Origin: Bradyrhizobium sp. 149
GTDB lineage: Bacteria; Pseudomonadota; Alphaproteobacteria; Rhizobiales; Xanthobacteraceae
NCBI RefSeq assembly: GCF_023073915.1
Contig: NZ_JADPKK010000022.1
Coordinates: 1,364,001-1,428,000 of the forward strand
DNA length: 64,000 nt
Direction of reading: 5' to 3'
A program made the position numbers and the translations under genes. A model generated the notes under the pieces. It did not search any database, was not told the origin of the DNA, and was given only the letters and a program-made list of their open reading frames with translations. Positions 17,257 through 27,799 of the stretch are shown here, one piece after another. Position 1 is the stretch's first letter. The number at the start of each line of letters is the position of its first letter.

Positions 17257-18228
17257 CTACTCCAGCTTGATATTCGCCGCCTCGATCACTTTCTTCCAGC
17301 GTGCCGTTTCCGCGGCGATGTAGGCCGCGAACGGTTCGGAATCCACCGCGACCGCCGCTGCGCCGAGCTCGGCCATCTTCTGCACCGTCTCCGGCTGCTG
17401 CATGAAGGCGCGGATCTCGGCCGAGAGCTTTTCGACGATCGGCTTCGGCGTCGCCGCGGGGACAAAGAAGCCGTGCCAGGCGACGGCCTCGAAGCCGGGC
17501 AGGAATTCGGCAACGGCAGGCATTTCCGGATCGAAGGCAGCGCGCTTGGGCGTTGCGGTCGCAAGCATCGCGAGCTGGCCGGTCTTCACCTGCGGCAGCA
17601 GCAGCGGGACGTTATCGAAGGCCAGATCAATCTGGCCACTCAGCAGATCCGTCAGCATCTGGCTCGAGCCCTTGTAGGGCACGTGCACCATCTTGGTGCC
17701 GGTCATCTGCTGAAACAGCTCGCCGGCGAGATGCTGCGACGTGCCGACCCCGGCCGAGCCGAACGAGATCTTGTCCGGGTTCGCCTTGAGATAGGCGATC
17801 AGCTCCGGCACGCTGCGCGCCTTGATCTTCTCGGGGTTGACGACAAGAACGTTGGGCACGACGCTGATCTGGGCGACCGGCGCCAGATCCTTGTCCGGCT
17901 GGTAGCTGAGCTTCGGCCCGTAGAGCGTGGGGTTGATTGCGAGCGCGGATGTGCTCGCAAGCCCGAGCGTGATGCCGTCAGGCGCCGACTTCGCCAGCCG
18001 CGTCACGCCGAGGATCGAACCGGCGCCGCCGACATTCTCGACCACGAACGGCTTGCCGAACTTCATCTGAAGATGGTTGGACACCATGCGGGCGAAGATA
18101 TCCGCCGTGCCGCCGGCAGCGAAGGGAACGATCACCGTCACTTGCTTGGACGGATAGCCGTCCTGGGCCTTCGCCGGCGACGTCGCCAGCAGCACGACTG
18201 AGGCAAGAACAAGCCACATCGATCTCAT
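17257..18228 (-). CDS. Bug-family (tripartite tricarboxylate transporter) receptor
   Basis: A 323-residue periplasmic solute receptor. The signal peptide covers 1-21 (VLLATSPAKAQ) and is followed by YPSKQVTVIVPFAAGGTADI and VVENVGGAGSILG, both Bug/TctC hallmarks, and later VPYKGSSQMLTDLLSG. It is the last gene of the acid-sugar-like operon, 57 bases after the alcohol dehydrogenase gene. No TctA/TctB membrane genes are in the window, so it is an orphan receptor. The operon suggests a hydroxylated short-chain acid as ligand; that is inference. Confidence 0.88.
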   Translation of the reverse strand: MRSMWLVLASVVLLATSPAKAQDGYPSKQVTVIVPFAAGGTADIFARMVSNHLQMKFGKPFVVENVGGAGSILGVTRLAKSAPDGITLGLASTSALAINPTLYGPKLSYQPDKDLAPVAQISVVPNVLVVNPEKIKARSVPELIAYLKANPDKISFGSAGVGTSQHLAGELFQQMTGTKMVHVPYKGSSQMLTDLLSGQIDLAFDNVPLLLPQVKTGQLAMLATATPKRAAFDPEMPAVAEFLPGFEAVAWHGFFVPAATPKPIVEKLSAEIRAFMQQPETVQKMAELGAAAVAVDSEPFAAYIAAETARWKKVIEAANIKLE

Positions 18229-18285
18229 CGAAGTTTCCTCTGCATTTCCTGTTGTTGATTGGATGCCGCGCCTGCGCGGAGATGG

Positions 18286-19430
18286 CTAGAACGCGACCTC
18301 GTACATGTTCAGGATCGCATCCCGGCCGAGGTCGCGCGGATTGTTGTCGAGAAGGCGGCGAATGGCGTGCGCCTCGTTGGCCATCACGCCGAGGTCGTCC
18401 CGGGGGACGCCGAGCGCGGACAGCCGCATCTCGATGCCGAGATTCCTGCAGAACCCATAAGTCGCTTCGAATGCAAGCTTCGCATCGCTCTGCGCCGGCA
18501 GTCCGAGTGCCGCCAGCACCGCCGCCGTCTTCGCCTCCGCTGCCGGCGTGTTGAACGCGAGCGTATGCGGGAAGATCACCGCGCAGGCGAGCCCGTGCGC
18601 CACATGATGGCGCGTGCCGAGCGGATAGGCCACCGCATGGCCGGCGGTCGTGTTCACCGGTCCGAGGCAATAGCCGCCGTACAGCGATGCCAGCGCCAGA
18701 CCCGCGCGTGCCTCGCGATCGCCGCCGTCAGCGACCGCGCGCTTGAGATATTGGCCGACCAACCGGGCGCCTTCGAGCGCGTAGAGATCGATCGCCGGAT
18801 GCGCCTTGCGGCTGGTATAGGCCTCGACGCAATGCGCCAGCGCGTCGACGCCGGTGGCGGCGGTGACCTCCTTCGGCACGGTCATCGTCAGGTCCGGATC
18901 GACGATGGCGATATCGGCGAGCATGAAGCGGCTCTGCACCGCCTGCTTGTTCTGGCCGACAGGATCGGTGACCAGCGCGCGGGTGCCGGCCTCGCTGCCG
19001 GTGCCCGACGTGGTCGGAATCTGCATCAGCGCCACGCTGCGGCCGGCCACCTTCTCGGGACCGACGATATCGGCAAAGGCCACCTCGGAGGTACAGAGCA
19101 CGGCCACCAGCTTGGCGAGATCCATCGCGCTGCCGCCGCCGAAGCCGATGACGAGATCGGGCTTGGCGTCGCGCGCCATCGCCACGGCCTTGTCGAGATT
19201 GGGCAGGTCCGGCTCGGGCTTCACCTCGCCGAACACCTTCACTGCACCAGGCAGCGCTAGCATGTCGACGCGGCGGGCATTGAACGGGTCAGAGACCACG
19301 AGCGGTCGTTTGGCGCCGATGCGCTCGGCGAAGCGCGCCGCGGCGGTAATCGTGCCGCAGCCGAACTCGAGGACAGTCGGACGAAGGATTTCGATGGGTG
19401 TGAAAGCGTTGCTCATCGTCGCGCTCGATC

Positions 19431-19434
<4 letters not shown>
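18286..19434 (-). CDS. Iron-containing alcohol dehydrogenase, maleylacetate reductase-like
   Basis: A 382-residue group III Fe-ADH. The NAD(P)-binding stretch KPDLVIGFGGGSAMDLAK is at about 93-110, with IPTTSGTGSEAGTRALVT at about 138. The metal-binding motif region has D195/H199-like residues (VDALAHCVEAYTS) and a later TAGHAVAYPLGTRHHVAHGL. The start at 19434 overlaps the PdxA stop (ATGA); an ATG at 19416 is an alternative. In this operon it could oxidise or reduce a C3/C4 product; the exact reaction is not predictable. Confidence 0.85.
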
Positions 19435-20464
<1,030 letters not shown>

Positions 20465-20468
<4 letters not shown>

Positions 20469-21571
20469 GTCGGACTCTCCATGTTGAGCAAATGATTGGT
20501 CCGGAGCAGATCGCGCCACAGATCGCTGGGGCCGAACGCGCCGGATTTCGAGATCACATCAACGCCGGCCCAGCGGCCGCCCTGCAGGATCGAGCGCGGC
20601 AATCCCGGCACGATACGCCCTGTCACCTCCAGCGCGTGCGCACCGAGGGCGACGCATGCGGCTTTCAAAGTCTCTCCGCCGGCAACGATCAGCGTGCCCG
20701 GCGGTTCAAGTGCCGCGATCACCGCCGTCATCTCGCGCGCGATCCGTCGCGCCGCCTCGGCGCGGGTCAGGCCGTCGACCAGGGAGAACTGGACCAGCGC
20801 CACGCCGTCGTCGGCCAGCTTGCGCCGGACGCGCGTCGCGCCCTCAGCTTCCGCAAGCGCGATGGTCGCCTCAGCGCATTCGGCAAGCTGGGAGGCGGTG
20901 GCAAGTTGGTCGGAGCCGAACAGCCCCAGTACCGGCAGCTTCAACCGGTCCGGCGCATCGGCGCGGTGATTGCGGGCGAGTGCGCCGGCCAGCCCGCCGC
21001 TTCCGCACCAGAGCACAGGCCCCGGCATGCGCCGTCCCATCTCGACCACGCGATCGAGCTCGACATCACTCTCGGCATCGAAGACCTGAACGCCGCCCTC
21101 CGACAGCGTATCGGCCCGGCCCTGCCGCGCTTCGATGCCCTCCACCTGCAACTGGGTCAGGATATTCTCTCCGACACGATGCCAGTCGCCTTGCACCGTG
21201 CGCGCAAATTGCTGGCCACCTACGGTGCGCCGCCCCTGATAGTCGAAGGCAGGTGCGACCACGCACGACGTCCAATGGCCGCTGCGCAGGCAGGCGCCAA
21301 GCTCAGCGGCCCATGCGCCGCGAAGCAGGCTATCCACCTTCTTGTAGGCGATGGTCGCCTCGTGGAGCAGCGGCACCAGCCGTCCGACAATCTCGATGCT
21401 CTCGGCCTTCGACCGCTCGCGGCTGCCGCTGTCGATCGCGAGGCTTCCGGAATCCTGCGGCGCAGACGCTTCCGGCCAGGCGACGTTGAACGGTCCGCAC
21501 AGGCCGACGAACTCCGCGGCGGTATCGAGCGCGCCGGTGAGATCGTCGGCAAGCAGGCGGACGCTCGTCAT
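20465..21571 (-). CDS. Four-carbon acid sugar kinase (DUF1537 family)
   Basis: A 368-residue kinase of the OtnK/DtnK/DenK family. The N-terminal DUF1537 domain starts SVRLLADDLTGALDTAAEF and holds IAYKKVDSLLRGAWAAEL. The C-terminal nucleotide-binding domain contains LIVAGGETLKAACVALG, VPGLPRSI and ISKSGAFG near the end. Characterised members phosphorylate D-threonate, D-erythronate or related acid sugars at the terminal hydroxyl. Length is slightly below the usual ~420. It overlaps both neighbouring genes by 4 bases, so kinase and PdxA-like dehydrogenase are tightly coupled. Confidence 0.88.
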
Positions 21572-23013
21572 CGTCGCGTGCCTCCGACATTGAATATCTT
21601 GCCCGGGTTCATCAGGCCCTTGGGATCGAGCAATTGCTTGATGCCGCGCATCAACTCGATATCGAGGGGATCGGCGACGCGGGCAAGCCGGCCACGATTG
21701 GTGATCCCGATGCCGTGTTCGGCACTGATCGCGCCGCCCTGCACTGCGGTCTCGTCGTCGACGATCTCATTGATCTCAGCCACCAGCGCGGCTGTTGCGT
21801 CCGGATCTTGGCAACGCGCGCGGTCGATCAGAGCGATCACGTGGATATTGCCGTCGCCGATATGGCCGTGCATCACGACGCGCGCATGCGGCACCGCGGC
21901 GTTGATCCGGGCCTCGACATTGGTGACGAAGGCAGCCTGACGCTCCAGCGGCACCACGCTGTCGTGCGACACCACATAGCCGCTGCGCTTGTTGCCTTCG
22001 GAGACCCTGTGCCTGACGGTCCAGATCGCCTTCGCCTGCGCGAGGTTGGACGCCAGGATGACGTCTTCGGCGAGCCCCGCCTCCATCGCATCCACGAGCA
22101 CCGTGCCGAGCGGCTCATCGAGGTCGACGCCCGCGAGCGTGTCGGTCAGCTCGACGATCAGGTACCACGGCGTCGTCAGCTCGAACGGGATCGTGACATG
22201 TGGCACGGTCTCCGCGATCACCTCGATCTGCGAGCGCGACATGATCTCGAGGCTGCCGAGCCGGTCGCCGACCGCACCGCGCAAGCGTTGCATGATCTCA
22301 AGCGCCTGCTCGACGCCCTGCAATTTGAGCAGCGCCAGTGCCGAGCTGCGCGGCGGCGAGAACAATTTCAATACGGCAGCGGTGACAATGCCGAGCGTCC
22401 CCTCTGCGCTGATGAAGAGCTGCTTGAGCGCGTAACCTGTGTTGTCCTTGCGAAGCGCACGCAGGCCGTTGAAAATTCTGCCGTCGGGCAGCACGACCTC
22501 CAGCCCGAGCACGAGATCCCGCGTCGGCCCGTAGCGCAGCACGGCCGTGCCGCCGGCATTGGTCGAGATGTTGCCGCCGATCTGGCAGGAGCCCTCGGCA
22601 CCTAAGCTCAGGGGGAAATAGCGATCGACGTCCCGGGCCGCATTCTGCACCTCGGCGAGAATACAGCCCGCCTCGACCGTGATGGTGTTGGCGAGCGGAC
22701 TGACCTCACGCACGGTCCGCATGCGGTCGAGCCGGATCACGACGTTGGCCGTACGCTCGTCCGGCGTTGCGGCACCGCACATGCCGGTGTTGCCGCCTTG
22801 CGGGACGATCGCGAGCTGCCTTGCCGCACAGAACTTGACGACCGACGCAACCTCTGCGGTCGAGCCGGGCTTCACCACGGCGGCGGCGCGACCGTGATAA
22901 CGCCCGCGCCAGTCCACCACATAGGGCTCCTGGTCGGGCCCGGACGCGATGACGTGCTTGTCGCCGACGATGGCGGCAAGCCCGGTCAACGCATCACGGA
23001 AAGGGTCGGACAT
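21568..23013 (-). CDS. FAD-linked D-2-hydroxyacid dehydrogenase (GlcD/D2HGDH type)
   Basis: A 481-residue protein with an FAD_binding_4 domain (about 40-175: PGSTAEVASVVKFCA, VPQGGNTGMCGAAT, GSCQIGGNISTNAGG) and a FAD-oxidase C-terminal domain (GHIGDGNIHVIAL and SAEHGIGITNRGRL with the metal-binding His/Glu). The family oxidises D-lactate, D-2-hydroxyglutarate, glycolate or related acids to 2-oxo acids. In this operon a C4 acid-sugar or a derived hydroxyacid is the likely substrate. It overlaps the kinase gene by 4 bases and follows the DapA-like gene by 21 bases. Confidence 0.88.
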   Translation of the reverse strand: MSDPFRDALTGLAAIVGDKHVIASGPDQEPYVVDWRGRYHGRAAAVVKPGSTAEVASVVKFCAARQLAIVPQGGNTGMCGAATPDERTANVVIRLDRMRTVREVSPLANTITVEAGCILAEVQNAARDVDRYFPLSLGAEGSCQIGGNISTNAGGTAVLRYGPTRDLVLGLEVVLPDGRIFNGLRALRKDNTGYALKQLFISAEGTLGIVTAAVLKLFSPPRSSALALLKLQGVEQALEIMQRLRGAVGDRLGSLEIMSRSQIEVIAETVPHVTIPFELTTPWYLIVELTDTLAGVDLDEPLGTVLVDAMEAGLAEDVILASNLAQAKAIWTVRHRVSEGNKRSGYVVSHDSVVPLERQAAFVTNVEARINAAVPHARVVMHGHIGDGNIHVIALIDRARCQDPDATAALVAEINEIVDDETAVQGGAISAEHGIGITNRGRLARVADPLDIELMRGIKQLLDPKGLMNPGKIFNVGGTRR

Positions 23014-23034
23014 TGGATCGCCTCGTCGCGCGCG

Positions 23035-23967
23035 CTAGGCGGCGAATGCCGTCGCATTCGCGAGCAGCTCTTTGACCTGCTCGGATGGCAAGGATTCCAG
23101 CGGCGGCCGCAGGCGCTGCCATCCGGCATGGCCGGTGCGCTCGGCCACCAGCGCCTTCAGCGAGGCCATCTGCGGGAAACGCGAGACCAATTCGCGCGCT
23201 TTCACGATGCGCGCCTGCGCAGCCCCTAGTGCCGCGTCGTCGTCGCTATCACGAAAATGCTTGTAGATATAGGCAAGATCGCGCGCGACCAGATTGGAAG
23301 TCGCGGTGATGCAGCCGGCGCCGCCCTTGCGCAGCAGCGGCAACAGCAGCGGGTCCGCCCCGACCAGGACTGAAAAGCCCGGGAAGCGCTCGACCATTGC
23401 GGCCATGTTGGCAAAGTCGCCGGAGGAATCCTTAATGCCGGTGAAGGTGGACGGGTAGGCCGCGCGCAGCCGTTCGATCAGCGCATGCGAGATCGGCTGC
23501 GCCGACATCTGCGGGATGTGATAGAGGACCACCTTGAGCCTGGCATCGCCGACGCGCTGCACGACTTCGCTGTAGGAGGCGAAGATGCCGTCATCGGTGA
23601 CGCCCTTGTAGTAGAACGGCGGCAACATCACCACGGTATCGACGCCGACCGAGAGGGCATGGCGCGTCAGGGCGACGGTCTCGCTGAGCGCGGCGACACC
23701 GGTGCCGGGCAGAAGCCGCTGCGGCGCGATCCCGGCGGCGACGACCGCCTCCAGCAGTGCGGTGCGCTCGGCTGCCGAGAAGGAGTTCGCCTCGCCTGTC
23801 GTGCCCAGCAACGCGATGCCGTCGCAGCCTTCGTCAAGAAGATGACGGCAATGCGCGATGAAGCGGGCATGATCGGGGGCGAGCTCGGCGTCGAGCGGCG
23901 TCAGCGCGGCGGAGAACACGCCATGGGGGTGCAGCGATGATGTCGGCAAACTTCCTCCGATCGTCAT
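23035..23967 (-). CDS. DapA/NAL-family class I aldolase or dehydratase
   Basis: A ~310-residue TIM-barrel protein. GTTGEANSFSAAERTALL is the substrate carboxylate-binding motif, the Schiff-base lysine lies in FTGIKDSSGDF, and the family tyrosine in VVLYHIPQ (YHIP replaces the common YNIP). The ATG at 23967 has no ribosome site, whereas GGAGGA inside the frame lies just before an in-frame TTG at 23949, which may be the real start. It is the first gene of the operon. Likely partners are 2-keto acids; true dihydrodipicolinate synthase is unlikely given the context. Confidence 0.85.
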   Translation of the reverse strand: MTIGGSLPTSSLHPHGVFSAALTPLDAELAPDHARFIAHCRHLLDEGCDGIALLGTTGEANSFSAAERTALLEAVVAAGIAPQRLLPGTGVAALSETVALTRHALSVGVDTVVMLPPFYYKGVTDDGIFASYSEVVQRVGDARLKVVLYHIPQMSAQPISHALIERLRAAYPSTFTGIKDSSGDFANMAAMVERFPGFSVLVGADPLLLPLLRKGGAGCITATSNLVARDLAYIYKHFRDSDDDAALGAAQARIVKARELVSRFPQMASLKALVAERTGHAGWQRLRPPLESLPSEQVKELLANATAFAA

Positions 23968-23974
23968 TTGATGT

Positions 23975-23991
23975 TGTTCGGAATGCGAACA
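23975..23991. promoter_or_regulatory. Probable IclR-type operator between divergent genes
   Basis: TGTTCG-GAATG-CGAACA is a perfect 6-bp inverted repeat with a 5-base spacer. It lies in the 102-base gap between the acid-sugar operon and the divergent IclR gene, next to the operon start, where regulator binding would block transcription or initiation. Confidence 0.6.
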
Positions 23992-24069
23992 TTTGTTACT
24001 AGCTTGGCCTGTCGTAAAATCAGCTTGCCGCCACGTCAAGGGCGACATGTCACGGCGAGACACTCAAGC

Positions 24070-24903
24070 ATGGCCAAGGTCGAAAAGAAGGCCACAAAGC
24101 GCGTATCGGAAACGACTCCGAAGAATCCCAAGAATTATGTCGCTTCCGTCGGCAAGGCGTTCGCGGTGCTCGAGGGCTTCACCAGCGAGGCGTTCGAGTT
24201 GACCCTGAGTGAGATTGCCGCACGCGCCGATCTCGATCGCGGGACGACATTCCGGCTGATCCAGACTCTGGTCGAACTCGGTTACGTTCAGGCGGTTCCG
24301 CAAAGCCGCCGGTTCCGACTCGGGATTGCCTGCCTCGACCTCGGCTACACTGTGCTGTCGAACGGATCGTTGCGGCCGATCGTCGAGCCGCTGCTGCGCG
24401 ATCTCGTGCCTGACGTGGGCGATGCGGCCTCGCTCGGGATCCTCGACGGCGGCGACGTGATCTATCTCGCGCGCATCGGTGCGGGCCTCGACCGCCACAA
24501 GATGGATCGCCGGCCGGGCACGCGCATTCCCGCCTACAGCGCCGCGCTCGGTCATGCCATGCTGGCGCATCTGGCGCGAGACGAGCAGGTCGCGCGACTG
24601 GAAGCGCGCCCTCGCGTAAAGCTGTCGGAGCGCACGCTGACCGATCTCGATGCCCTGCTCGCCCGGCTCGATCAGGTGAAGAAGAAAGGCCATGCCGTCT
24701 CCGACGGCGAGAATGCCTATGGCCTACGCACGCTGGCGACGCCGATCTTCGACGCCCGGGGTCTTGTGATCGGGGGATTGAGCGTCACCGTCGATGCGAT
24801 GCGCATGGATATGCCGACTTTCCGCGACCAGGCGCTGCCGAGGCTGATGCAGGCGACCAGAGAGGTGCAGGACCTCGCGATCAAGTCGGGATTAACGAGC
24901 TGA
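24070..24903 (+). CDS. IclR-family transcriptional regulator
   Basis: A 277-residue regulator. The N-terminus is Lys-rich; the winged helix-turn-helix lies at about 25-85 (KAFAVLEGFTSEAFELTLSE, DRGTTFRLIQTLVELGYV). The effector-binding IclR domain follows (SLGILDGGDVIYLARI, RPGTRIPAYSAALGHAMLA, SDGENAYGLRTLATPIFD). It is divergent from the six-gene acid-sugar-like operon with a palindrome between them, so it is most likely that operon's local regulator with a pathway acid as effector. Confidence 0.88.
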   Translation: MAKVEKKATKRVSETTPKNPKNYVASVGKAFAVLEGFTSEAFELTLSEIAARADLDRGTTFRLIQTLVELGYVQAVPQSRRFRLGIACLDLGYTVLSNGSLRPIVEPLLRDLVPDVGDAASLGILDGGDVIYLARIGAGLDRHKMDRRPGTRIPAYSAALGHAMLAHLARDEQVARLEARPRVKLSERTLTDLDALLARLDQVKKKGHAVSDGENAYGLRTLATPIFDARGLVIGGLSVTVDAMRMDMPTFRDQALPRLMQATREVQDLAIKSGLTS

Positions 24904-24918
24904 GAGCGGTCGCTGCGT

Positions 24919-25821
24919 CTAAATCACGATGTGATCGAAGTCGGCGGCGATCCGCGTGTTTGGAAAAATCCTTGTCGCCTCGGCCAGGATCTCTTCGTCC
25001 CGATAGCGCCCCGACATGTGATTCAGCACGAGTTGCCCGACGTTGTTCGCGGCAGCAAATGAAGCCGCCTCGCGCGCGGTGAGATGGCCATAGTCCCGCG
25101 CGGTCGCGGCGTCGCGATCGAGGAACGTCGCCTCGATCACCAGCAGATCGGCGCCGGCAACATGTTTGGACAATCCGTCGGTGGTTTCGGTGTCGCCGAT
25201 CACCACGAGCTTCCTGCCGCCGCTCGGCGGCCCCAGAACATCTTCCGGATCGATCGCGCGGCCGGCGATCACGACTGGTCGTCCGGCGGCCAGTTCTCCG
25301 CGCAGCGGCCCATCGGGAACGCCGAGCTCAGCCAGTTGCTCCCGCTCAAGATGGCGACGGGCAGGGCTCTGGAAGGAGAAGCCAAAGCTGTCTGTTTCGC
25401 GGTGGCGGACCGGAAAGCAGTCGACGGTGAAGTCGCCGGCGTCGATAACCTGTCCTTCGGTCAGCGGCACGAATTCCACCGGGATCGGCGCCCTGCCCGC
25501 GCCCCACAGGCCCGAGAGCATGCGGACGACCATGTCGAGCGTACCCGGCCCTGCATGGACGGTCATCACGTCGGAGTTCTGGCGCAACCCCAGTGTCGAG
25601 AACAGGCCGGGGATACCGAGCACGTGATCGAGATGGGCGTGCGTCAGCAGGATGCGGTCAAGCCGCCGAAAGCCCGCGCCGCTGCGCAGCAACTGGCGCT
25701 GCGTGCCCTCGCCGCAATCAACCAGGATGCGCTTGCCCGCTGCCTCCACGAGGAGAGCAGGATGGTTACGCTCCGCCGACGGAACGCTGGCCGAAGTCCC
25801 AAGGAATGTCAGGGCGAACAT
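24919..25821 (-). CDS. rnz: Ribonuclease Z (tRNA 3' endonuclease)
   Basis: A 300-residue metallo-beta-lactamase fold nuclease that trims tRNA 3' trailers. The start MFALTFLGTSASVPSAERN is the RNase Z N-terminus; LLTHAHLDHVLGIPGL carries the HxHxDH zinc motif. Further ligands are seen in FPVRHRETDSFGFSF, VIGDTETTDGL (zinc-binding Asp region) and LNHMSGRY near the C-terminus. The longer frame upstream of 25821 has no family sequence, so this ATG is preferred. Confidence 0.9.
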   Translation of the reverse strand: MFALTFLGTSASVPSAERNHPALLVEAAGKRILVDCGEGTQRQLLRSGAGFRRLDRILLTHAHLDHVLGIPGLFSTLGLRQNSDVMTVHAGPGTLDMVVRMLSGLWGAGRAPIPVEFVPLTEGQVIDAGDFTVDCFPVRHRETDSFGFSFQSPARRHLEREQLAELGVPDGPLRGELAAGRPVVIAGRAIDPEDVLGPPSGGRKLVVIGDTETTDGLSKHVAGADLLVIEATFLDRDAATARDYGHLTAREAASFAAANNVGQLVLNHMSGRYRDEEILAEATRIFPNTRIAADFDHIVI

Positions 25822-26266
25822 GCTCGTCAGTGTCCAGGCTTCACCGCCTCCAATGCCACGCGAGCAGCAGCGCGTACAGGCCATCGATTCCGCATCGAGC
25901 ACCGTGCCCCAAGGGCCGCTCGATAAAAAAACGCGAAAACAACCCCATGCACAGTACGAATCAGCACGAATCATTGAGGAATTTCGCACCCCGTTGCGCG
26001 ACCCCTGCGAGCGAAGGCGGTTTGACTCGTCGGGCAAAACAGGCGCAGAATTGCACGATCCCGGATTGTGAATTCGCAAGTCGCGCCGCCGCCATTGCCG
26101 GTTCGAAAAGCACGTCCGACCGCGACCATGTCCCGCCGACGGGCGAGCAGATCTGGTTCCCGTTGCGCGGCCTCCTCATTCGATTCCCCAAATTGCATGT
26201 TCGATACCAGGATCGATTTGCAGCCGAACGACATCGACACGGCGATGCGAGACAATGGAGATCGTG
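25822..26266. other. 445-base gap between rnz and the amidase gene
   Basis: Several short overlapping open frames occur on both strands, but none shows a ribosome site together with recognisable protein sequence. No clear inverted repeat or RNA gene was seen. It must contain the promoters of the two divergent flanking genes. Confidence 0.4.
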
Positions 26267-27775
26267 ATGCAACCAGGATTGATCGCAGATGCCGCTGACT
26301 TGAACTACGGCTCGATCGGCTCGCTTTTAAGCTCCCTGCATGCACGCAAGGTTTCTGCGTCGGAGTTACTCGGGCACACGATCGCGCGCATCGAGGCGCT
26401 GGACGGGCGGATCAATGCGGTTATCGTTCGTGATTTCGATCGCGCAAGAGACGCCGCGCGTGCCGCCGATGCTGCGCTTGCCCGTGGCGAGCGGCTTCCA
26501 TTGCTCGGCATCCCCGTGACGTTGAAAGAACCGTTCAACGTCGCCGGCCTGCCGATGACGTGGGGCTTTCCGCATTTCAGGGATTTCCAACCGGCGGAGG
26601 ACGCCCTTATCGTGTCGCGGTTGAAGGCGGCGGGCGCCGTCATCATCGGCAAGACCAATATCCCGATCGGTCTCAGGGATTTCCAGAGCTATAACGAGAT
26701 CTACGGGACGACGAACAACCCGTGGGACCTCGGCCGGTCGCCGGGTGGCTCTTCAGGCGGATCGGCGGCGACGCTGGCCGCGGGGTTCGGACCGCTCTCG
26801 ATCGGCTCTGATATCGGCGGCTCGATCCGGGTGCCGGCACATTTCTGCGGCGTGTTCGGACACAAGCCGAGCCTCGGCCTGGTCCCGCTGCGCGGGTACA
26901 GTCTGCCGCCGGCACCGGCCGTTCCCGGTCAGGGCGATCTGGCTGTCGTTGGACCAATGACGCGCACGGCCCCGGATCTTGGGTTGGCGCTCGACGTGAT
27001 TGCCGGCCCCGACGAGACGCGCGACGGGATCGGCTATCGCCTTGCGCTGCCCGCCCCGCGCCATAACCGGCTCAGGGACTTCAGGATCCTCGTGATCGAT
27101 ACCCATCCGCTGATGCCGACGGGTGACGCGGTGCGCTCAGCCATTGGACGATTGGCCGAGCGGCTCGAACGATCAGGCGCGCGGGTCGCTCGCTCAAGCA
27201 CGTCGCTGCCCGATCTCGCTGAATCCGCGCGGCTCTACATGAGGCTGTTGAACGCAGCGCGGAGTCCACGGCTGACACCGGCCGCGCTCGCAGAAGCGCA
27301 AGGACTTGCCGCGTTACTCTCGCCCGACGACCGCAGCCTGCAGGCCGAGCGCGCGCGCGGCTGGGCGATGGTCCATCGTGAATGGCTGGCGACCGATGCC
27401 GCGCGCCTGCAGCTGCAACGACGATGGCAGGAGCTGTTCCGCGATTTCGACGCAGTGATCTACCCGGCCGCCGCCGTGCCGGCCTTTCCACAGGACCAGT
27501 CCGAGCCGTTCGACGCGCGGCAATTGGATATCGATGGCAAGGCATACAACTACGCCGACGCCTGCTTCATCTGGGCAGACCCCGCTTCGACCTGTGGACT
27601 GCCGGCGACCGCCGTTCCGATCGAGCGCACGCTTTCGGGCCTGCCAATCGGCGTCCAGATCATTGGGCCCTATCTCGAGGATCGCACGACGATTGCGCTG
27701 GCCGAATTGCTCGAACGCGAATTCGGCGGCTTCGTGCCGCCGCCAGCGCTGTCTGCAATGCAATCGGCGAGATGA
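26267..27775 (+). CDS. Amidase (amidase signature family)
   Basis: A 502-residue hydrolase with the Ser-cisSer-Lys triad: Lys in IPVTLKEPFNVAG, the Gly/Ser-rich signature GRSPGGSSGGSAATLAAG, and the nucleophile in SDIGGSIRVPAHFCGVFGHK. The ATG at 26267 is preferred because GGAG lies 6 bases before it; the ATG at 26255 contains that ribosome site. The substrate is unknown: family members act on aliphatic and aromatic amides, GatA-like targets and ureides, and no GatB/GatC genes are nearby. It stands alone in its direction. Confidence 0.88.
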   Translation: MQPGLIADAADLNYGSIGSLLSSLHARKVSASELLGHTIARIEALDGRINAVIVRDFDRARDAARAADAALARGERLPLLGIPVTLKEPFNVAGLPMTWGFPHFRDFQPAEDALIVSRLKAAGAVIIGKTNIPIGLRDFQSYNEIYGTTNNPWDLGRSPGGSSGGSAATLAAGFGPLSIGSDIGGSIRVPAHFCGVFGHKPSLGLVPLRGYSLPPAPAVPGQGDLAVVGPMTRTAPDLGLALDVIAGPDETRDGIGYRLALPAPRHNRLRDFRILVIDTHPLMPTGDAVRSAIGRLAERLERSGARVARSSTSLPDLAESARLYMRLLNAARSPRLTPAALAEAQGLAALLSPDDRSLQAERARGWAMVHREWLATDAARLQLQRRWQELFRDFDAVIYPAAAVPAFPQDQSEPFDARQLDIDGKAYNYADACFIWADPASTCGLPATAVPIERTLSGLPIGVQIIGPYLEDRTTIALAELLEREFGGFVPPPALSAMQSAR

Positions 27776-27799
27776 GTGAGGCCGCGACGCCGGCAGCGA

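Noticed and set aside
16940..17323. Open frame of 127 codons beginning just before the tRNA
   Set aside because: Its residues GEWCNGSTTDSDSVCLGSNP are the usual spurious translation of tRNA-Gln; no independent coding evidence.
23035..23967. Housekeeping dihydrodipicolinate synthase (dapA)
   Set aside because: Operon with acid-sugar enzymes, divergent IclR and YHIP instead of YNIP argue for a catabolic paralogue.
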